Shown here: one piece after another, positions 15,700 through 24,051 of the stretch | Position numbering within the stretch: the first letter of the stretch is position 1 | How the letters are laid out: each line of letters opens with the position of its first letter | Program-made: the position numbers and the translations under genes | The notes under the pieces: model-generated | Databases searched by the model: none | What the model was told of the DNA's origin: nothing | What the model saw: the letters and a program-made list of their open reading frames with translations, nothing else | From: an uncultured Collinsella sp. | GTDB lineage: Bacteria; Actinomycetota; Coriobacteriia; Coriobacteriales; Coriobacteriaceae | Reading direction: 5' to 3' | DNA: 48,892 nucleotides | Assembly (NCBI GenBank): GCA_900759045.1 | Contig: CAAETU010000054.1 | Span: forward strand, 1-48,892

Positions 15700-16119
15700 T
15701 TAGACCAACTTGCCGAGGCAGTGGTCGATCATATGCTGGATCATCTGTGCCTCGAAGCCGACGAAGTCCTGCTTGCGCTCGCGCATCTTGCCGTCGACGA
15801 TCTGGTCAAAAGCAACCTTGCACTTGATGTAGCGCGTGGACTTGGTGATCTCCTCGTGCGTCAGGCAGCTCTCCTCCATCTTGCTGGCACCCAGGCCAAA
15901 CACCAGACGGGGGTTGTAGAGCACATGGGGCTCGCCGGCATCGTCCAGGTAGACGCAGACCTTCTTGGTGATGCCGATCTGGTTGGCGGCAAGGCAGCCG
16001 GCATCGTCGAGCGACTTGATGGTATCGATCAGGTCCTGTGCGACCGACTCGTCTTCGACGGTCGCGACCTCGCAACGCTGGGACAGAATATCCTCGTCGT
16101 GGCAGAGCTCTTTAATCAT
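15700..16119 (-). CDS. Degenerate peptide-deformylase-like protein without the catalytic Glu
   Basis: A 139-residue deformylase-family protein. Motif 1 is GCLAANQIG (42-49 region, glutamine kept but the preceding Gly-Leu changed to Cys-Leu). Motif 2 is ESCLT rather than EGCLS (Cys85 kept). Motif 3 is HMIDH rather than HEIDH: the two metal-binding His (129, 133) stay, but the catalytic glutamate is Met130. It can probably bind metal but is unlikely to be an ordinary deformylase. ATG 16119 is used, with GGAGG 5 nt upstream; an ATG at 16131 overlaps that site. It is distantly paralogous to the gene at 7965. The function is unknown. Confidence 0.82.
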   Translation of the reverse strand: MIKELCHDEDILSQRCEVATVEDESVAQDLIDTIKSLDDAGCLAANQIGITKKVCVYLDDAGEPHVLYNPRLVFGLGASKMEESCLTHEEITKSTRYIKCKVAFDQIVDGKMRERKQDFVGFEAQMIQHMIDHCLGKLV

Positions 16120-16312
16120 ACGTTCCTCCATAGGGGTCGTTGTAACCGCTTAAGTATACGGTACCCACACATTTTCATGCGAAAAATACCGTCCGTCTGC
16201 TACAAAGCGCCGAACATCAACATGCGAGGAACATCGACCTTCCAAAGGCGATATAGTAGGTGAGTTCGTGTCAATCGGCCTAAACTCGGGGCCGAACAAG
16301 GAAAGGGTATGC

Positions 16313-17623
16313 ATGGACGAACTATTTCACGTCAGTGAGCGCAAGTCCACAATCGGGACCGAACTTCGCGCTGGACTGACAACATTCCTGGCGATGGCTT
16401 ACATCATCGCCGTCAACCCCGCGGTGCTCTCGGGCGCTGGCATCGATGCGGGAGCGCTCGCCTGTGCCACCTGCCTGGGCGCCGGCATCATGACCATCTG
16501 CATGGGCATCTTCGCCAACCGCCCGCTCGCCTGCGCGTCGGGCTTAGGCGTCAACGCGATGATCGCTGGAATCACCACCACTGTCTGCGGCGGTGACTGG
16601 CACGTGGCCATGAGCGTCATCTTCCTTGAGGGCGTCGTCATCTTGCTGCTCGTGCTTTGTGGCCTGCGCGAGGCCATCATGGACGCCATCCCGGTTGTCC
16701 TGCGTCACGCCATCTCGGTGGGTCTGGGCCTGTTCATCGCCATGATTGGCCTGTGCGATGCCGGCATTATCACCGCTGGCGCCGGTACACTCGTCGGTCT
16801 GGGCGACATCACCTCCCCCACCTTCATCGTCGGCATCATCTCCATCCTGGTGACAGTCGCCCTCGCCTGCCGCAACGTCCCCGGCTCGCTGCTCATCGGC
16901 ATCGTCGTCGCCGTCATCGCCGGTATCCCCCTAGGTGTAACCCAGGCTCCGACCGGTATCATCGCCCCGCTCGACTTCTCGAGCATCGGTGGCCCCGTCG
17001 CCGACGCCGGCGGCGTGCCCGCCATCGTCAAGGTCCTTACCGACCCCGCGCTCCTCGTCATCTCGTTCTCGCTGCTCATGAGTGACTTCTTCGACACCAT
17101 GGGCACCGCGATGGCCGTGGCCAAGCAGGGCGAGTTCCTCACCGACGACGGCAACGTCGAGAATATCAAGGAGATCCTGATCGTCGACTCCGCCGCCGCT
17201 GCTGTGGGCGGTTTCATGGGCGTCTCCTCCATCACCACCTTCGTCGAGTCCACCTCTGGCGCTGCCGACGGTGGCCGCACGGGCCTCACCTCCGTCACCA
17301 CCGGCGTGCTGTTCATTCTCGCCGCGTTCTTCTCCCCCATCGTCACCATCGTTTCCAGCGCCGCCACCTGCGGTGCCCTGGTCTACGTCGGCTACCTCAT
17401 GATGAGCGAGGCCTCCGAGATCGACTGGTCCGACGTGTCGCAGGGTTTCCCGGCGTTCATGATTATCGCCGGTGTGCCCTTCACCTACTCCATCTCTGCC
17501 GGCATTGGTCTGGGCTTTATCGCCTACGTGATCGTCGCGCTCTTTAAGGGCGAGGCCTCCAAGATCAAGCCGCTCATGTGGATCGCAGCCCTTGCCTTTC
17601 TCGTCTACTTCTTCGTAGCGTAA
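16313..17623 (+). CDS. NCS2/AzgA-type purine permease
   Basis: A 436-residue membrane protein with about 12-14 helices, of the AzgA branch (PbuG/AdeQ-like guanine-hypoxanthine or adenine permeases). The N-terminal FLAMAYIIAVNPAVLSGAG and the GLGVNAMIA region are diagnostic, together with the conserved LMSDFFDTMGT and SITTFVESTSGAADGGRTGL segments. It imports purine bases by proton symport. ATG 16313 follows AAGGAAAGGG; the frame extends upstream without a signal. No purine riboswitch is seen in the leader. It ends in a strong terminator, and a copy of its last codons recurs at 19627-19671. Confidence 0.92.
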   Translation: MDELFHVSERKSTIGTELRAGLTTFLAMAYIIAVNPAVLSGAGIDAGALACATCLGAGIMTICMGIFANRPLACASGLGVNAMIAGITTTVCGGDWHVAMSVIFLEGVVILLLVLCGLREAIMDAIPVVLRHAISVGLGLFIAMIGLCDAGIITAGAGTLVGLGDITSPTFIVGIISILVTVALACRNVPGSLLIGIVVAVIAGIPLGVTQAPTGIIAPLDFSSIGGPVADAGGVPAIVKVLTDPALLVISFSLLMSDFFDTMGTAMAVAKQGEFLTDDGNVENIKEILIVDSAAAAVGGFMGVSSITTFVESTSGAADGGRTGLTSVTTGVLFILAAFFSPIVTIVSSAATCGALVYVGYLMMSEASEIDWSDVSQGFPAFMIIAGVPFTYSISAGIGLGFIAYVIVALFKGEASKIKPLMWIAALAFLVYFFVA

Positions 17624-17651
17624 CGGCATAGTCTGCTAAAACAGAACACCA

Positions 17652-17684
17652 AAGCGCGGAGTCGCATCGAGCGGCTCCGCGCTT
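17652..17684 (+). terminator. Strong terminator of the purine permease gene
   Basis: AAGCGCGGAG (17652-17661) pairs with CTCCGCGCTT (17675-17684), followed by TTGTTTT. This is a classical rho-independent terminator. A diverged copy lies at 19698-19730 as part of the tandem duplication. Confidence 0.85.
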
Positions 17685-17831
17685 TTGTTTTAAAGCCAGG
17701 CAACGCACAGACGCGCGATGTTTTGCTTCCCAAGTTTTGGACATTTTGCCCTCCAAACGGCACTACCGCCGGCTACATCCTGCAGATATGCTGGGCTTAA
17801 TCGCATAGGCCCTATGAGGATGGGAGTAACC

Positions 17832-19604
17832 ATGGCCGCCTTGTTCACGACCCCCAAGCGCAATGACAAAACCTCTGGAGCCCATTTTGTCGAGCCCGAC
17901 GTGCGCCGTCGCACGCTGCTCGCACACGGCAGCTGGCGCCGCGTGACGCGCCGCATCGTCTGCGGCCTGGCCTGCGCGCTCACGGTGAGCTCGTTGCTCA
18001 TGCCGAGCGTCTCGCTCGCGGCCGAGTGGGTGGACGTCGGCGGCACCCAGTACAACGCCGGCACCGCGGCAGGCGACAAGGCCGGCACCTGGAGCTGGGA
18101 CGGCGCCGACGATATGAAGCTCAACGGCTATAACGGCGGCGCGATCGAGGCAGCGGGCAAGCTCAACGTGAGCTACGAGGGCGACAACATCGTCACTAAC
18201 GGCGACGGCCGCGGCATCAAGGTTAAGGATGGCGCGAACGAGAACGCCGAGCTTAATATTCAGGGCGACGCGTCCAGCACGCTCAACGTGACATCTTCTC
18301 GTGACGCCATCACTTCCGTCGGCAGCATCAACATCGACGGCGCTGGCACTGTCAACGCCACGAGCACCGAGCATAATGCCATCGATGCCGGGGGCGATGT
18401 CACCATCAAGGGCTCGGGAAACGTTAACGCCACGGGCGATTCGGATGGCATCAGGGCCGACGGCAACATCACGATCGACAACAGCGGAACCGTCACCGCC
18501 AAGGCCACCGAGGATCAGGGTATCGATGCTAACGAGAACCTCATCATAAAGGGCGGCGGCAAGGTAGAGGCAAGCTCTATCAAAGACAATGCGATTTGGG
18601 CCGACGGCAACATCGAGATCTCGGGTGGCAGCCAGGTCAAGGCAAGCTCCGAGGAAGACGCCGCCATCGACGGTAAAAACAGCCTCACGGTCACGAACGC
18701 TTCCCTCAACGCAAGTGGCGTTGGGTATGGCATCTATGTCTACAAGGGCATCACGTTCGATGGCGCAACCGTAACGGTCCGTGCAAGTGCAGGGAACGAT
18801 GAAGCCAGCGCCCTCTTCACCGACGAGGACGACATCGTCATCAAGAACGGCTCGATCGTGGATGCGTTCGCAGAAGGCCAGTTCTCGACCGCAATCTCCA
18901 CCAGAAACTACTACCCCAACGAAGCGGGTGGTCACATCTACATTAGTGACTCCGTTGTCAAGGCTATAGCCCGCTATGTCGAGTCCGGTAGCGACGGCCC
19001 CGATCACTACAGCAACGACCAAAGTGGCGCGGTCATTCCCGAGCATAGGGGCGTGAACATCGGCATCTTTGCCCGGACCAAGGAGGGCATCACGCCCGCG
19101 ACCATCTCGATTGTCCGCAGTAAGGTCACAGCTGAGGGAGACACGGCGGCAATCTTCGCCCTTGCCGTGAGCGCGGACGGCGAGACAATCGGCACCATCG
19201 AGATCGAAGGCGCTCCCATCCAGACGCCCACAGGCGGCAAGATCATTGGCTATCGCAACAAGGAAGAACTCGATGACGGCATCTTCTACGTGGTGGGTCA
19301 AACCATCGGCACGGGCGACGCTGTGATCGACTCCCCCTATAACGAAGCTGTCGCCAAGAGCACGGTCATCGCGCCTCCCGAGGAGATCAAACCCGAGGAG
19401 AAGCCAGGCGAGACCAAGCCCGAGGGTTCCAAGTCCGAGGGCACGAAGACGACCAAGACCGTTGCAGTTGCAGCCACGGGAGCCAAGACCACCGGCAAGC
19501 TCGCGGCAACCGGCGACGCCTCGAACGCAGCCATCGTGGCAGCCGCCCTTGCAGGAACAGCCGCCATCGCCGCGGGCGCCGTGGTGAGCCGCAAGCGCTC
19601 GTAA
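17832..19604 (+). CDS. LAxTG-anchored beta-helix surface protein, copy 1
   Basis: A 590-residue secreted protein. A long signal peptide (about 1-64) has an Arg-rich n-region, a hydrophobic core and a cut site near SLAAEW. Residues about 100-330 hold six or more coils of 23-25 residues with the pattern IxIxGxGxVxAxSxxxxAIxAxGN, as expected of a right-handed parallel beta-helix (carbohydrate-binding or adhesin type). A Pro/Glu/Lys-rich stalk (about 510-545) follows, then LAATG (from 557), a hydrophobic helix and SRKRS. LAxTG is recognised by class E sortases in actinobacteria. ATG 17832 follows GGGAG. A close paralog lies at 19876. The ligand is unknown. Confidence 0.88.
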   Translation: MAALFTTPKRNDKTSGAHFVEPDVRRRTLLAHGSWRRVTRRIVCGLACALTVSSLLMPSVSLAAEWVDVGGTQYNAGTAAGDKAGTWSWDGADDMKLNGYNGGAIEAAGKLNVSYEGDNIVTNGDGRGIKVKDGANENAELNIQGDASSTLNVTSSRDAITSVGSINIDGAGTVNATSTEHNAIDAGGDVTIKGSGNVNATGDSDGIRADGNITIDNSGTVTAKATEDQGIDANENLIIKGGGKVEASSIKDNAIWADGNIEISGGSQVKASSEEDAAIDGKNSLTVTNASLNASGVGYGIYVYKGITFDGATVTVRASAGNDEASALFTDEDDIVIKNGSIVDAFAEGQFSTAISTRNYYPNEAGGHIYISDSVVKAIARYVESGSDGPDHYSNDQSGAVIPEHRGVNIGIFARTKEGITPATISIVRSKVTAEGDTAAIFALAVSADGETIGTIEIEGAPIQTPTGGKIIGYRNKEELDDGIFYVVGQTIGTGDAVIDSPYNEAVAKSTVIAPPEEIKPEEKPGETKPEGSKSEGTKTTKTVAVAATGAKTTGKLAATGDASNAAIVAAALAGTAAIAAGAVVSRKRS

Positions 19605-19626
19605 ACACTTTTTCGCACGGGACGGG

Positions 19627-19671
19627 TTGATCGCGGCCCTTGCCTTCCTCGTCTACTTCTTCGTAGCGTAA
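19627..19671 (+). pseudogene. Duplicated 3' fragment of the purine permease
   Basis: The 15 codons here read LIAALAFLVYFFVA and TAA. The real permease ends WIAALAFLVYFFVA and TAA at 17623. Only this tail is present, directly after the first surface gene, so it is a duplication scar, not a gene. Confidence 0.9.
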
Positions 19672-19697
19672 AGGCAAGGCTGCAAAAGCTGAACAAT

Positions 19698-19730
19698 AAA
19701 GCGCGGAGTCGCCATGCGGCCCCGCGCTTT
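19698..19730 (+). terminator. Terminator copy between the two surface protein genes
   Basis: AAAGCGCGG (19698-19706) pairs with CCGCGCTTT (19722-19730), followed by TCTTTT. It is the duplicated permease terminator and now probably ends the first surface gene. Confidence 0.8.
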
Positions 19731-19875
19731 TCTTTTAGCGCCGGTCCCTGCGCCGGCGTGCGGCCTATTTCTCCCCCATTTTGGCCATTTTGCCCTCCAA
19801 ACGGCACTACCGCCGGCAACATCCAGCAGATACACTGAATCTAGTCGTATAGGCCCTATGAGAACGGGAGCAACC

Positions 19876-21660
19876 ATGGCAGCCTTGTTCACGACCCCCA
19901 AACGCAATGACACTACCGCCGGAACCCATGTTGCCGAACCCAACGTTCGCCGTCGCATAGGACTCGCGCACGGCAGCTGGCGCCGCGTGACGCGCCGCAT
20001 CGTCGCGGGCGCCGTGTGCGCGCTCACGGTGAGCTCGCTGCTCATGCCGAGCGTCTCGCTCGCAGCGGAATGGGTCAAGGTCGGCGGCAACAAGTACAAC
20101 ACCGCGGCGAGCGACGAGGCCGGTACCTGGTCGTGGGACGGCGCCGACGACTTGAAGCTCAACAACTATAACGGCAGCGAGATCCAGGCCGCAGGCAAGC
20201 TCAACGTGAATTACTCGGGAACCAACATCGTCACTGCCGAATGGATCGAAAGCATCAACGTTTCTCATGGCACTAACGAGAATGCCGAGCTCAATATCCA
20301 AGGCGACGAGGGCGGCACGCTCAGCGTGACATCTACTGAGGACGCTATCCTCACCACGGGTAATATCAACATCGACGGAGCCGGATCCGTCAACGCCACG
20401 AGCACTGGGTTTGATGCCATCAATGCCGGAGGTGATCTCGCTATCAAAGGTTCGGGCAACGTCAACGCCACGGGTGCATCGGATGGCATCAGGGCAAACG
20501 GCAATATCACGATTGACGACAGCGGAGCCGTCACCGCCAGGGCTACCAAGGACAAGGGTATTGGAGCCGACAAGAACCTCACCATCAAGGGTGGCGGGAC
20601 GGTCGAGGCAAGCTCAGCCGATGGTGAGGCCCTTTGGAGCGGCGGCAATATCAACATCTCGGACGGCAGCCAGGTCAAGGCAAGCTCCGAGAAAGACGCT
20701 GCCGTCGAGGCCAAGGGCAGTCTCGCAGCCACAAACGCCTCCCTCAACGTAAACGGTGTTGAATATGGCGTCTATGCCCACAAGGGCATCACCCTCGATC
20801 ATGCAAACGTGACGGTCCGTGCAAGTAAAGGCAGATACGGTGGCGCCAACGCCCTCTTCACCTACCAGGACGACATCGTCGTCAAGAACGGCTCCACCGT
20901 GGACGCGTTTGCGGAAGGCGAGGTTTCGGCTGCATTCTCCACCAGAAACGATCGACCCAACGAGAAGGGCGGCCACATCTACATCAGCGACTCCGTTGTC
21001 AAGGCCATAGCCCGCTATGTCGAGAACGGCGACGGCCCCATCCCCTACAGCGAAAACCAAGATGGCGAGACGAGGCGCGAACCCCAAGGCGAGAACATCG
21101 GCATCATCGCCCAGACCAGCGAGGGCGTCACACCCGCAGCCATTTCGATCATCCGCAGCAAGGTAACGGCCGGAGGAGATACAGCGGCAATCTTTGCCCG
21201 TGCCATGAGCGCTGACGGCAAGACAATCGGCACCATCAAGATTGAGAACGCCGCCATCCAGACGCCCGAAGGCGGCAAGGTCATTGACTATCGCAAGCTC
21301 CGTGACGGCATCTACGAGGCAGGCCAAGCCATCGGCACGGGCGACGCCACGGTCGACTCCCTCTATATCAAAGCAGTCGCCAAAAGTACGACCATCGCAC
21401 CTCCCGAGGTAGCCAAGCCGGAAGACCCCAAGCCCGACGAGACCAAGCCCGCAGAAAGCAAGCCCGCGGAGTCCAAGCAGAACCCCAAGCCTGAGGGCTC
21501 AAAGCCGACCAAGGCCGTTGCGGCTTCAACCACGAAAGCCAAGACTACCGGCGTGCTCGCGGCAACCGGCGACACCTCGGGTGCGGCCATCGTGGCAACC
21601 GTCCTTGCGGGAACAGCCGCTATCGCCGCAGGCACCATGGCGAGCCGTAAGCGTTCTTAG
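19876..21660 (+). CDS. LAxTG-anchored beta-helix surface protein, copy 2
   Basis: A 594-residue paralog of the protein at 17832 with the same plan: signal peptide ending near SLAAEW, beta-helix coils such as NINIDGAGSVNATSTGFDAI and LAIKGSGNVNATGASDGI, a stalk rich in Pro, Lys, Glu and Asp (about 510-550), LAATG (from 561), a hydrophobic anchor and SRKRS. The first 65 residues and the C-terminal sorting region are nearly identical to copy 1. The coil loops and the stalk differ, so the exposed surface is diverging. ATG 19876 follows GGGAG. It has its own copy of the leader, so the two genes can be expressed separately. Confidence 0.88.
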   Translation: MAALFTTPKRNDTTAGTHVAEPNVRRRIGLAHGSWRRVTRRIVAGAVCALTVSSLLMPSVSLAAEWVKVGGNKYNTAASDEAGTWSWDGADDLKLNNYNGSEIQAAGKLNVNYSGTNIVTAEWIESINVSHGTNENAELNIQGDEGGTLSVTSTEDAILTTGNINIDGAGSVNATSTGFDAINAGGDLAIKGSGNVNATGASDGIRANGNITIDDSGAVTARATKDKGIGADKNLTIKGGGTVEASSADGEALWSGGNINISDGSQVKASSEKDAAVEAKGSLAATNASLNVNGVEYGVYAHKGITLDHANVTVRASKGRYGGANALFTYQDDIVVKNGSTVDAFAEGEVSAAFSTRNDRPNEKGGHIYISDSVVKAIARYVENGDGPIPYSENQDGETRREPQGENIGIIAQTSEGVTPAAISIIRSKVTAGGDTAAIFARAMSADGKTIGTIKIENAAIQTPEGGKVIDYRKLRDGIYEAGQAIGTGDATVDSLYIKAVAKSTTIAPPEVAKPEDPKPDETKPAESKPAESKQNPKPEGSKPTKAVAASTTKAKTTGVLAATGDTSGAAIVATVLAGTAAIAAGTMASRKRS

Positions 21661-21717
21661 ACGCCTCTGCGCACATGGCAGCTCCCGCGAAGGCCCCGAG
21701 CCCCAGCACCGTTTAAC

Positions 21718-21753
21718 AACGCCACCGCCGAGCTCCCCTCCGGCGGTGGCGTT
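21718..21753 (+). terminator. Strong terminator after the second surface gene
   Basis: AACGCCACCGCCG (21718-21730) pairs with 21741-21753 around a 10-nt loop, followed by TT. A GC-rich 13-bp stem. Confidence 0.8.
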
Positions 21754-21867
21754 TTCCATATGCGTCCGCAGGGGATGCACGAGATTGTCTTTGGTCTAGC
21801 CCAACCGGCATACGCTGGCGTGCGACAATTGGGGCTGCCGATATCACAACACTGAGAGAAGCCCGTC

Positions 21868-22533
21868 ATGGAAGCGCATCAAAAGCAGATAACCGTTTAT
21901 TCGAATCATACGGAAAGCGCGCCTGTCATCTACCTTCCTGTGGTCGTGGGCGACGGCAGCGAGGTTTATAAGTGTTGCCGAGAGCTCGACTGTCCGCCAT
22001 TCGCCCTCGTCACCATTGGCGGGCTCGATTGGAATCGCGAGCTGAGCCCCTGGGCATGCGACGGGACCGTACGCGATGCCGAGCCTTTCGGCGGCCAAGC
22101 TGCCGATTTTCTTGATGAGCTGCTGAATCAGATAATCCCCCAGGTCGAGTCGTCGCTTCCTCAGCCGCCCACCTGGCGCGGCATTGCCGGCTACTCGCTC
22201 GCGGGCCTCTTCGCACTCTGGTCCCTCTGGCAAACCGACGCCTTTGACCGCGCCGCGAGCGCATCGGGGTCGCTATGGTTTCCCGACTTTGTCGACCGTG
22301 CCAGCACGGCCCCTTTTGCCGGCAGCCCGCAAGCCGTCTACCTGTCACTCGGCAAAAAGGAAACCAAGACGCCCAACCGCATGATGCGGCATGTACTCGA
22401 CGACACACGCGCGATGGAAGCGTTGCTCGTCGAGCGCGGCATTCCAACAACGCTGGAGCTCAACCCCGGCAATCACTTTGCCCAAACCGACTTACGCATG
22501 GCCCGCGGCATCCACTGGATACTGACACATTAA
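21868..22533 (+). CDS. Alpha/beta-hydrolase esterase (enterochelin-esterase/esterase D-like)
   Basis: A 221-residue alpha/beta hydrolase without a signal peptide. The nucleophile elbow GYSLAG places Ser110, and NPGNHF near the C-terminus gives the catalytic His203. The acid residue is probably in the ELNPG region or the preceding loop. The pattern (LPVVVGDGSEV, FALVTIGGLDWNRELSPW, IAGYSLAGLFALW) matches the family that includes Fes, IroE and esterase D-like enzymes. Without siderophore genes nearby a siderophore role is not supported, and the substrate is unknown. ATG 21868 is preceded by GAGAG. Confidence 0.8.
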   Translation: MEAHQKQITVYSNHTESAPVIYLPVVVGDGSEVYKCCRELDCPPFALVTIGGLDWNRELSPWACDGTVRDAEPFGGQAADFLDELLNQIIPQVESSLPQPPTWRGIAGYSLAGLFALWSLWQTDAFDRAASASGSLWFPDFVDRASTAPFAGSPQAVYLSLGKKETKTPNRMMRHVLDDTRAMEALLVERGIPTTLELNPGNHFAQTDLRMARGIHWILTH

Positions 22534-22535
22534 AA

Positions 22536-22569
22536 ATGGTGCCCACACGCATATACGCATGGGCACCAT
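22536..22569. terminator. Bidirectional terminator between esterase and uracil permease genes
   Basis: ATGGTGCCCA (22536-22545) pairs with 22560-22569. TCTTGTTTTA follows on the plus strand and TTTTTA on the minus strand, so it serves both convergent genes. Confidence 0.85.
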
Positions 22570-22594
22570 ATCTTGTTTTAGCTGAACGCAGCTG

Positions 22595-23929
22595 CTACTC
22601 AGCAGCCTCCTCAAGCTCGGAGACATCAAACTCAAAGTCGTTACCCGGCAGGATGGCGTTGAGCACAATGCCCACCAGTGAGCCCACGGCAATGCCGGAC
22701 AGCGAAATGGTCACGCCGCCCAGCTCCAACACGATGGCGCCGGCGGTGCTGTACGCGATGCCGAGCGAAAGCACGAGCACCAGCGCGGCAACCAGCACGT
22801 TGCGGTTGTTCTGGAAATCGACCTGGTTCTCGATGAGGTTGCGGACGCCCACAGCGCTGATCATGCCGTAGAGCACGAGCGACACACCGCCGATCACACA
22901 CGCCGGCATGGCCGCAATGACAGCCGCGAACTTGGGGCAGAACGAAAGCACGATGGCGCAACACGCGGCAATTCGAATTACGCGCGGGTCGAACACGCGC
23001 GTCAGGGCGAGCACGCCGGTGTTCTCACCATACGTAGTGTTGGCCGGAGCGCCAAAGAGCGAAGCCAGAATCGTGGCAAGGCCGTCGCCGAGCAGCGTGC
23101 GATGCAGACCGGGATCGGCAATGTAGTTGCGCTCGCAAGTCGAACCGATAGCAGAGATATCGCCGATATGCTCGATCATGGTCGCGAAGGCCAGCGGCAT
23201 GATGGTGATGATGGCCGTCGTGGCAAGACCGCTATCGAACTGCGGCCCAAAGAGTGCAAACACGGTGTTGTCCCACACGATGGGCAGACCGACCCACGGA
23301 GCGGCGGCAACGCCCGAGGAATCAACCTCGCCGAGCGCAGCCGCAACGGCATAGCTCACCACAACGCCCAGCAAAATCGGCACGATCTTGACCATGCCAC
23401 GGCCCCAGATGTTGCAGATGACGATAACAGCAACGCCAATGACAGCCACAAGCCAGTTGGTCTGGCAGTTAGCAATAGCGGAACTTGCCAGGATCAAGCC
23501 GATGGAAATGACGATGGGGCCAGTCACCACCGGCGGAAAGAAACGCATGACACGCTTGGCGCCAAACGCGCGGAAGAGCGCCGCCAGCACCGGATAGAGC
23601 AGACCGGCACAAGCTACGCCCAGGCAGGCGTAGGGCAAAAGCTCGGTCTCGCCGTTGGGCGCGATTGCGGCATAACCGGCAATAAAGGCAAACGATGAGC
23701 CCAAAAATGCCGGCACCTTACAGCGCGACAGGAAGTGGAACAGCAGCGTGCCCAAGCCGGCAAACAAAAGCGTTGCCGATACCGAGAGGCCGGTGAGCAC
23801 GGGCACCAGCACGGTGGCGCCAAACATGGCAAACAGGTGCTGTAGGCCGAGCAGAAACATGCGCGGGCGGCCGAGCGACGATGCGTCGTAGATGGCATCG
23901 CTGACGGCGGGCGTCGAGGACTGGGACAT
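22595..23929 (-). CDS. uraA: Uracil permease, NCS2 family
   Basis: A 444-residue nucleobase transporter with about 14 membrane segments. The N-terminal LGLQHLFAMFGATVLVPVLTGL is the classical UraA/PyrP opening, and the conserved signature with the two substrate-contacting Glu (FATMIEHIGDISAIG and PANTTYGENTGVLALT) is present. It imports uracil by proton symport. ATG 23929 follows GAAAGGA. It is a single-gene unit. The C-terminus is acidic (DVSELEEAAE). Xanthine specificity is less likely, given the uracil-type motifs. Confidence 0.92.
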   Translation of the reverse strand: MSQSSTPAVSDAIYDASSLGRPRMFLLGLQHLFAMFGATVLVPVLTGLSVSATLLFAGLGTLLFHFLSRCKVPAFLGSSFAFIAGYAAIAPNGETELLPYACLGVACAGLLYPVLAALFRAFGAKRVMRFFPPVVTGPIVISIGLILASSAIANCQTNWLVAVIGVAVIVICNIWGRGMVKIVPILLGVVVSYAVAAALGEVDSSGVAAAPWVGLPIVWDNTVFALFGPQFDSGLATTAIITIMPLAFATMIEHIGDISAIGSTCERNYIADPGLHRTLLGDGLATILASLFGAPANTTYGENTGVLALTRVFDPRVIRIAACCAIVLSFCPKFAAVIAAMPACVIGGVSLVLYGMISAVGVRNLIENQVDFQNNRNVLVAALVLVLSLGIAYSTAGAIVLELGGVTISLSGIAVGSLVGIVLNAILPGNDFEFDVSELEEAAE

Positions 23930-24051
23930 GGATGTCCTTTCGAATGGAAGGGCGATCAGGCATATCGGATAACCTGCCCGAACGATACGATCCGAACCAT
24001 TGTACGCGATACACTATGCCTCGCACGCGCCGCCACCTGCAAACACTAGCG

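Larger units (their letters stand above)
17576..19604 (+). repeat. Tandem duplication, first copy (permease 3' end to surface protein gene)
   Basis: From the last ~45 bases of the purine permease, through its terminator and the leader, to the end of the first surface protein gene. The same order recurs at 19624-21660, offset by about 2,044-2,048 bp. Matching parts include the permease tail, the GCGCGGAGTC terminator, the TTTGCCCTCCAAACGGCAC leader and the whole coding frame. Confidence 0.85.
19624..21660 (+). repeat. Tandem duplication, second copy
   Basis: Second copy of the unit at 17576-19604, diverged by point changes but colinear. It begins with an orphan fragment of the permease 3' end, which shows that the left break of the duplication lay inside the permease coding sequence. 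Confidence 0.85.

Noticed and set aside
16132..16312. Possible purine riboswitch before the purine permease
   Set aside because: None of the conserved purine-aptamer loop sequences are present. Only a short GGCC inverted repeat is seen.
17763..19301. 512-codon frame antisense to the first surface protein gene
   Set aside because: The signal peptide, beta-helix repeats and sorting signal are on the plus strand. The antisense frame is repeat-derived low complexity.
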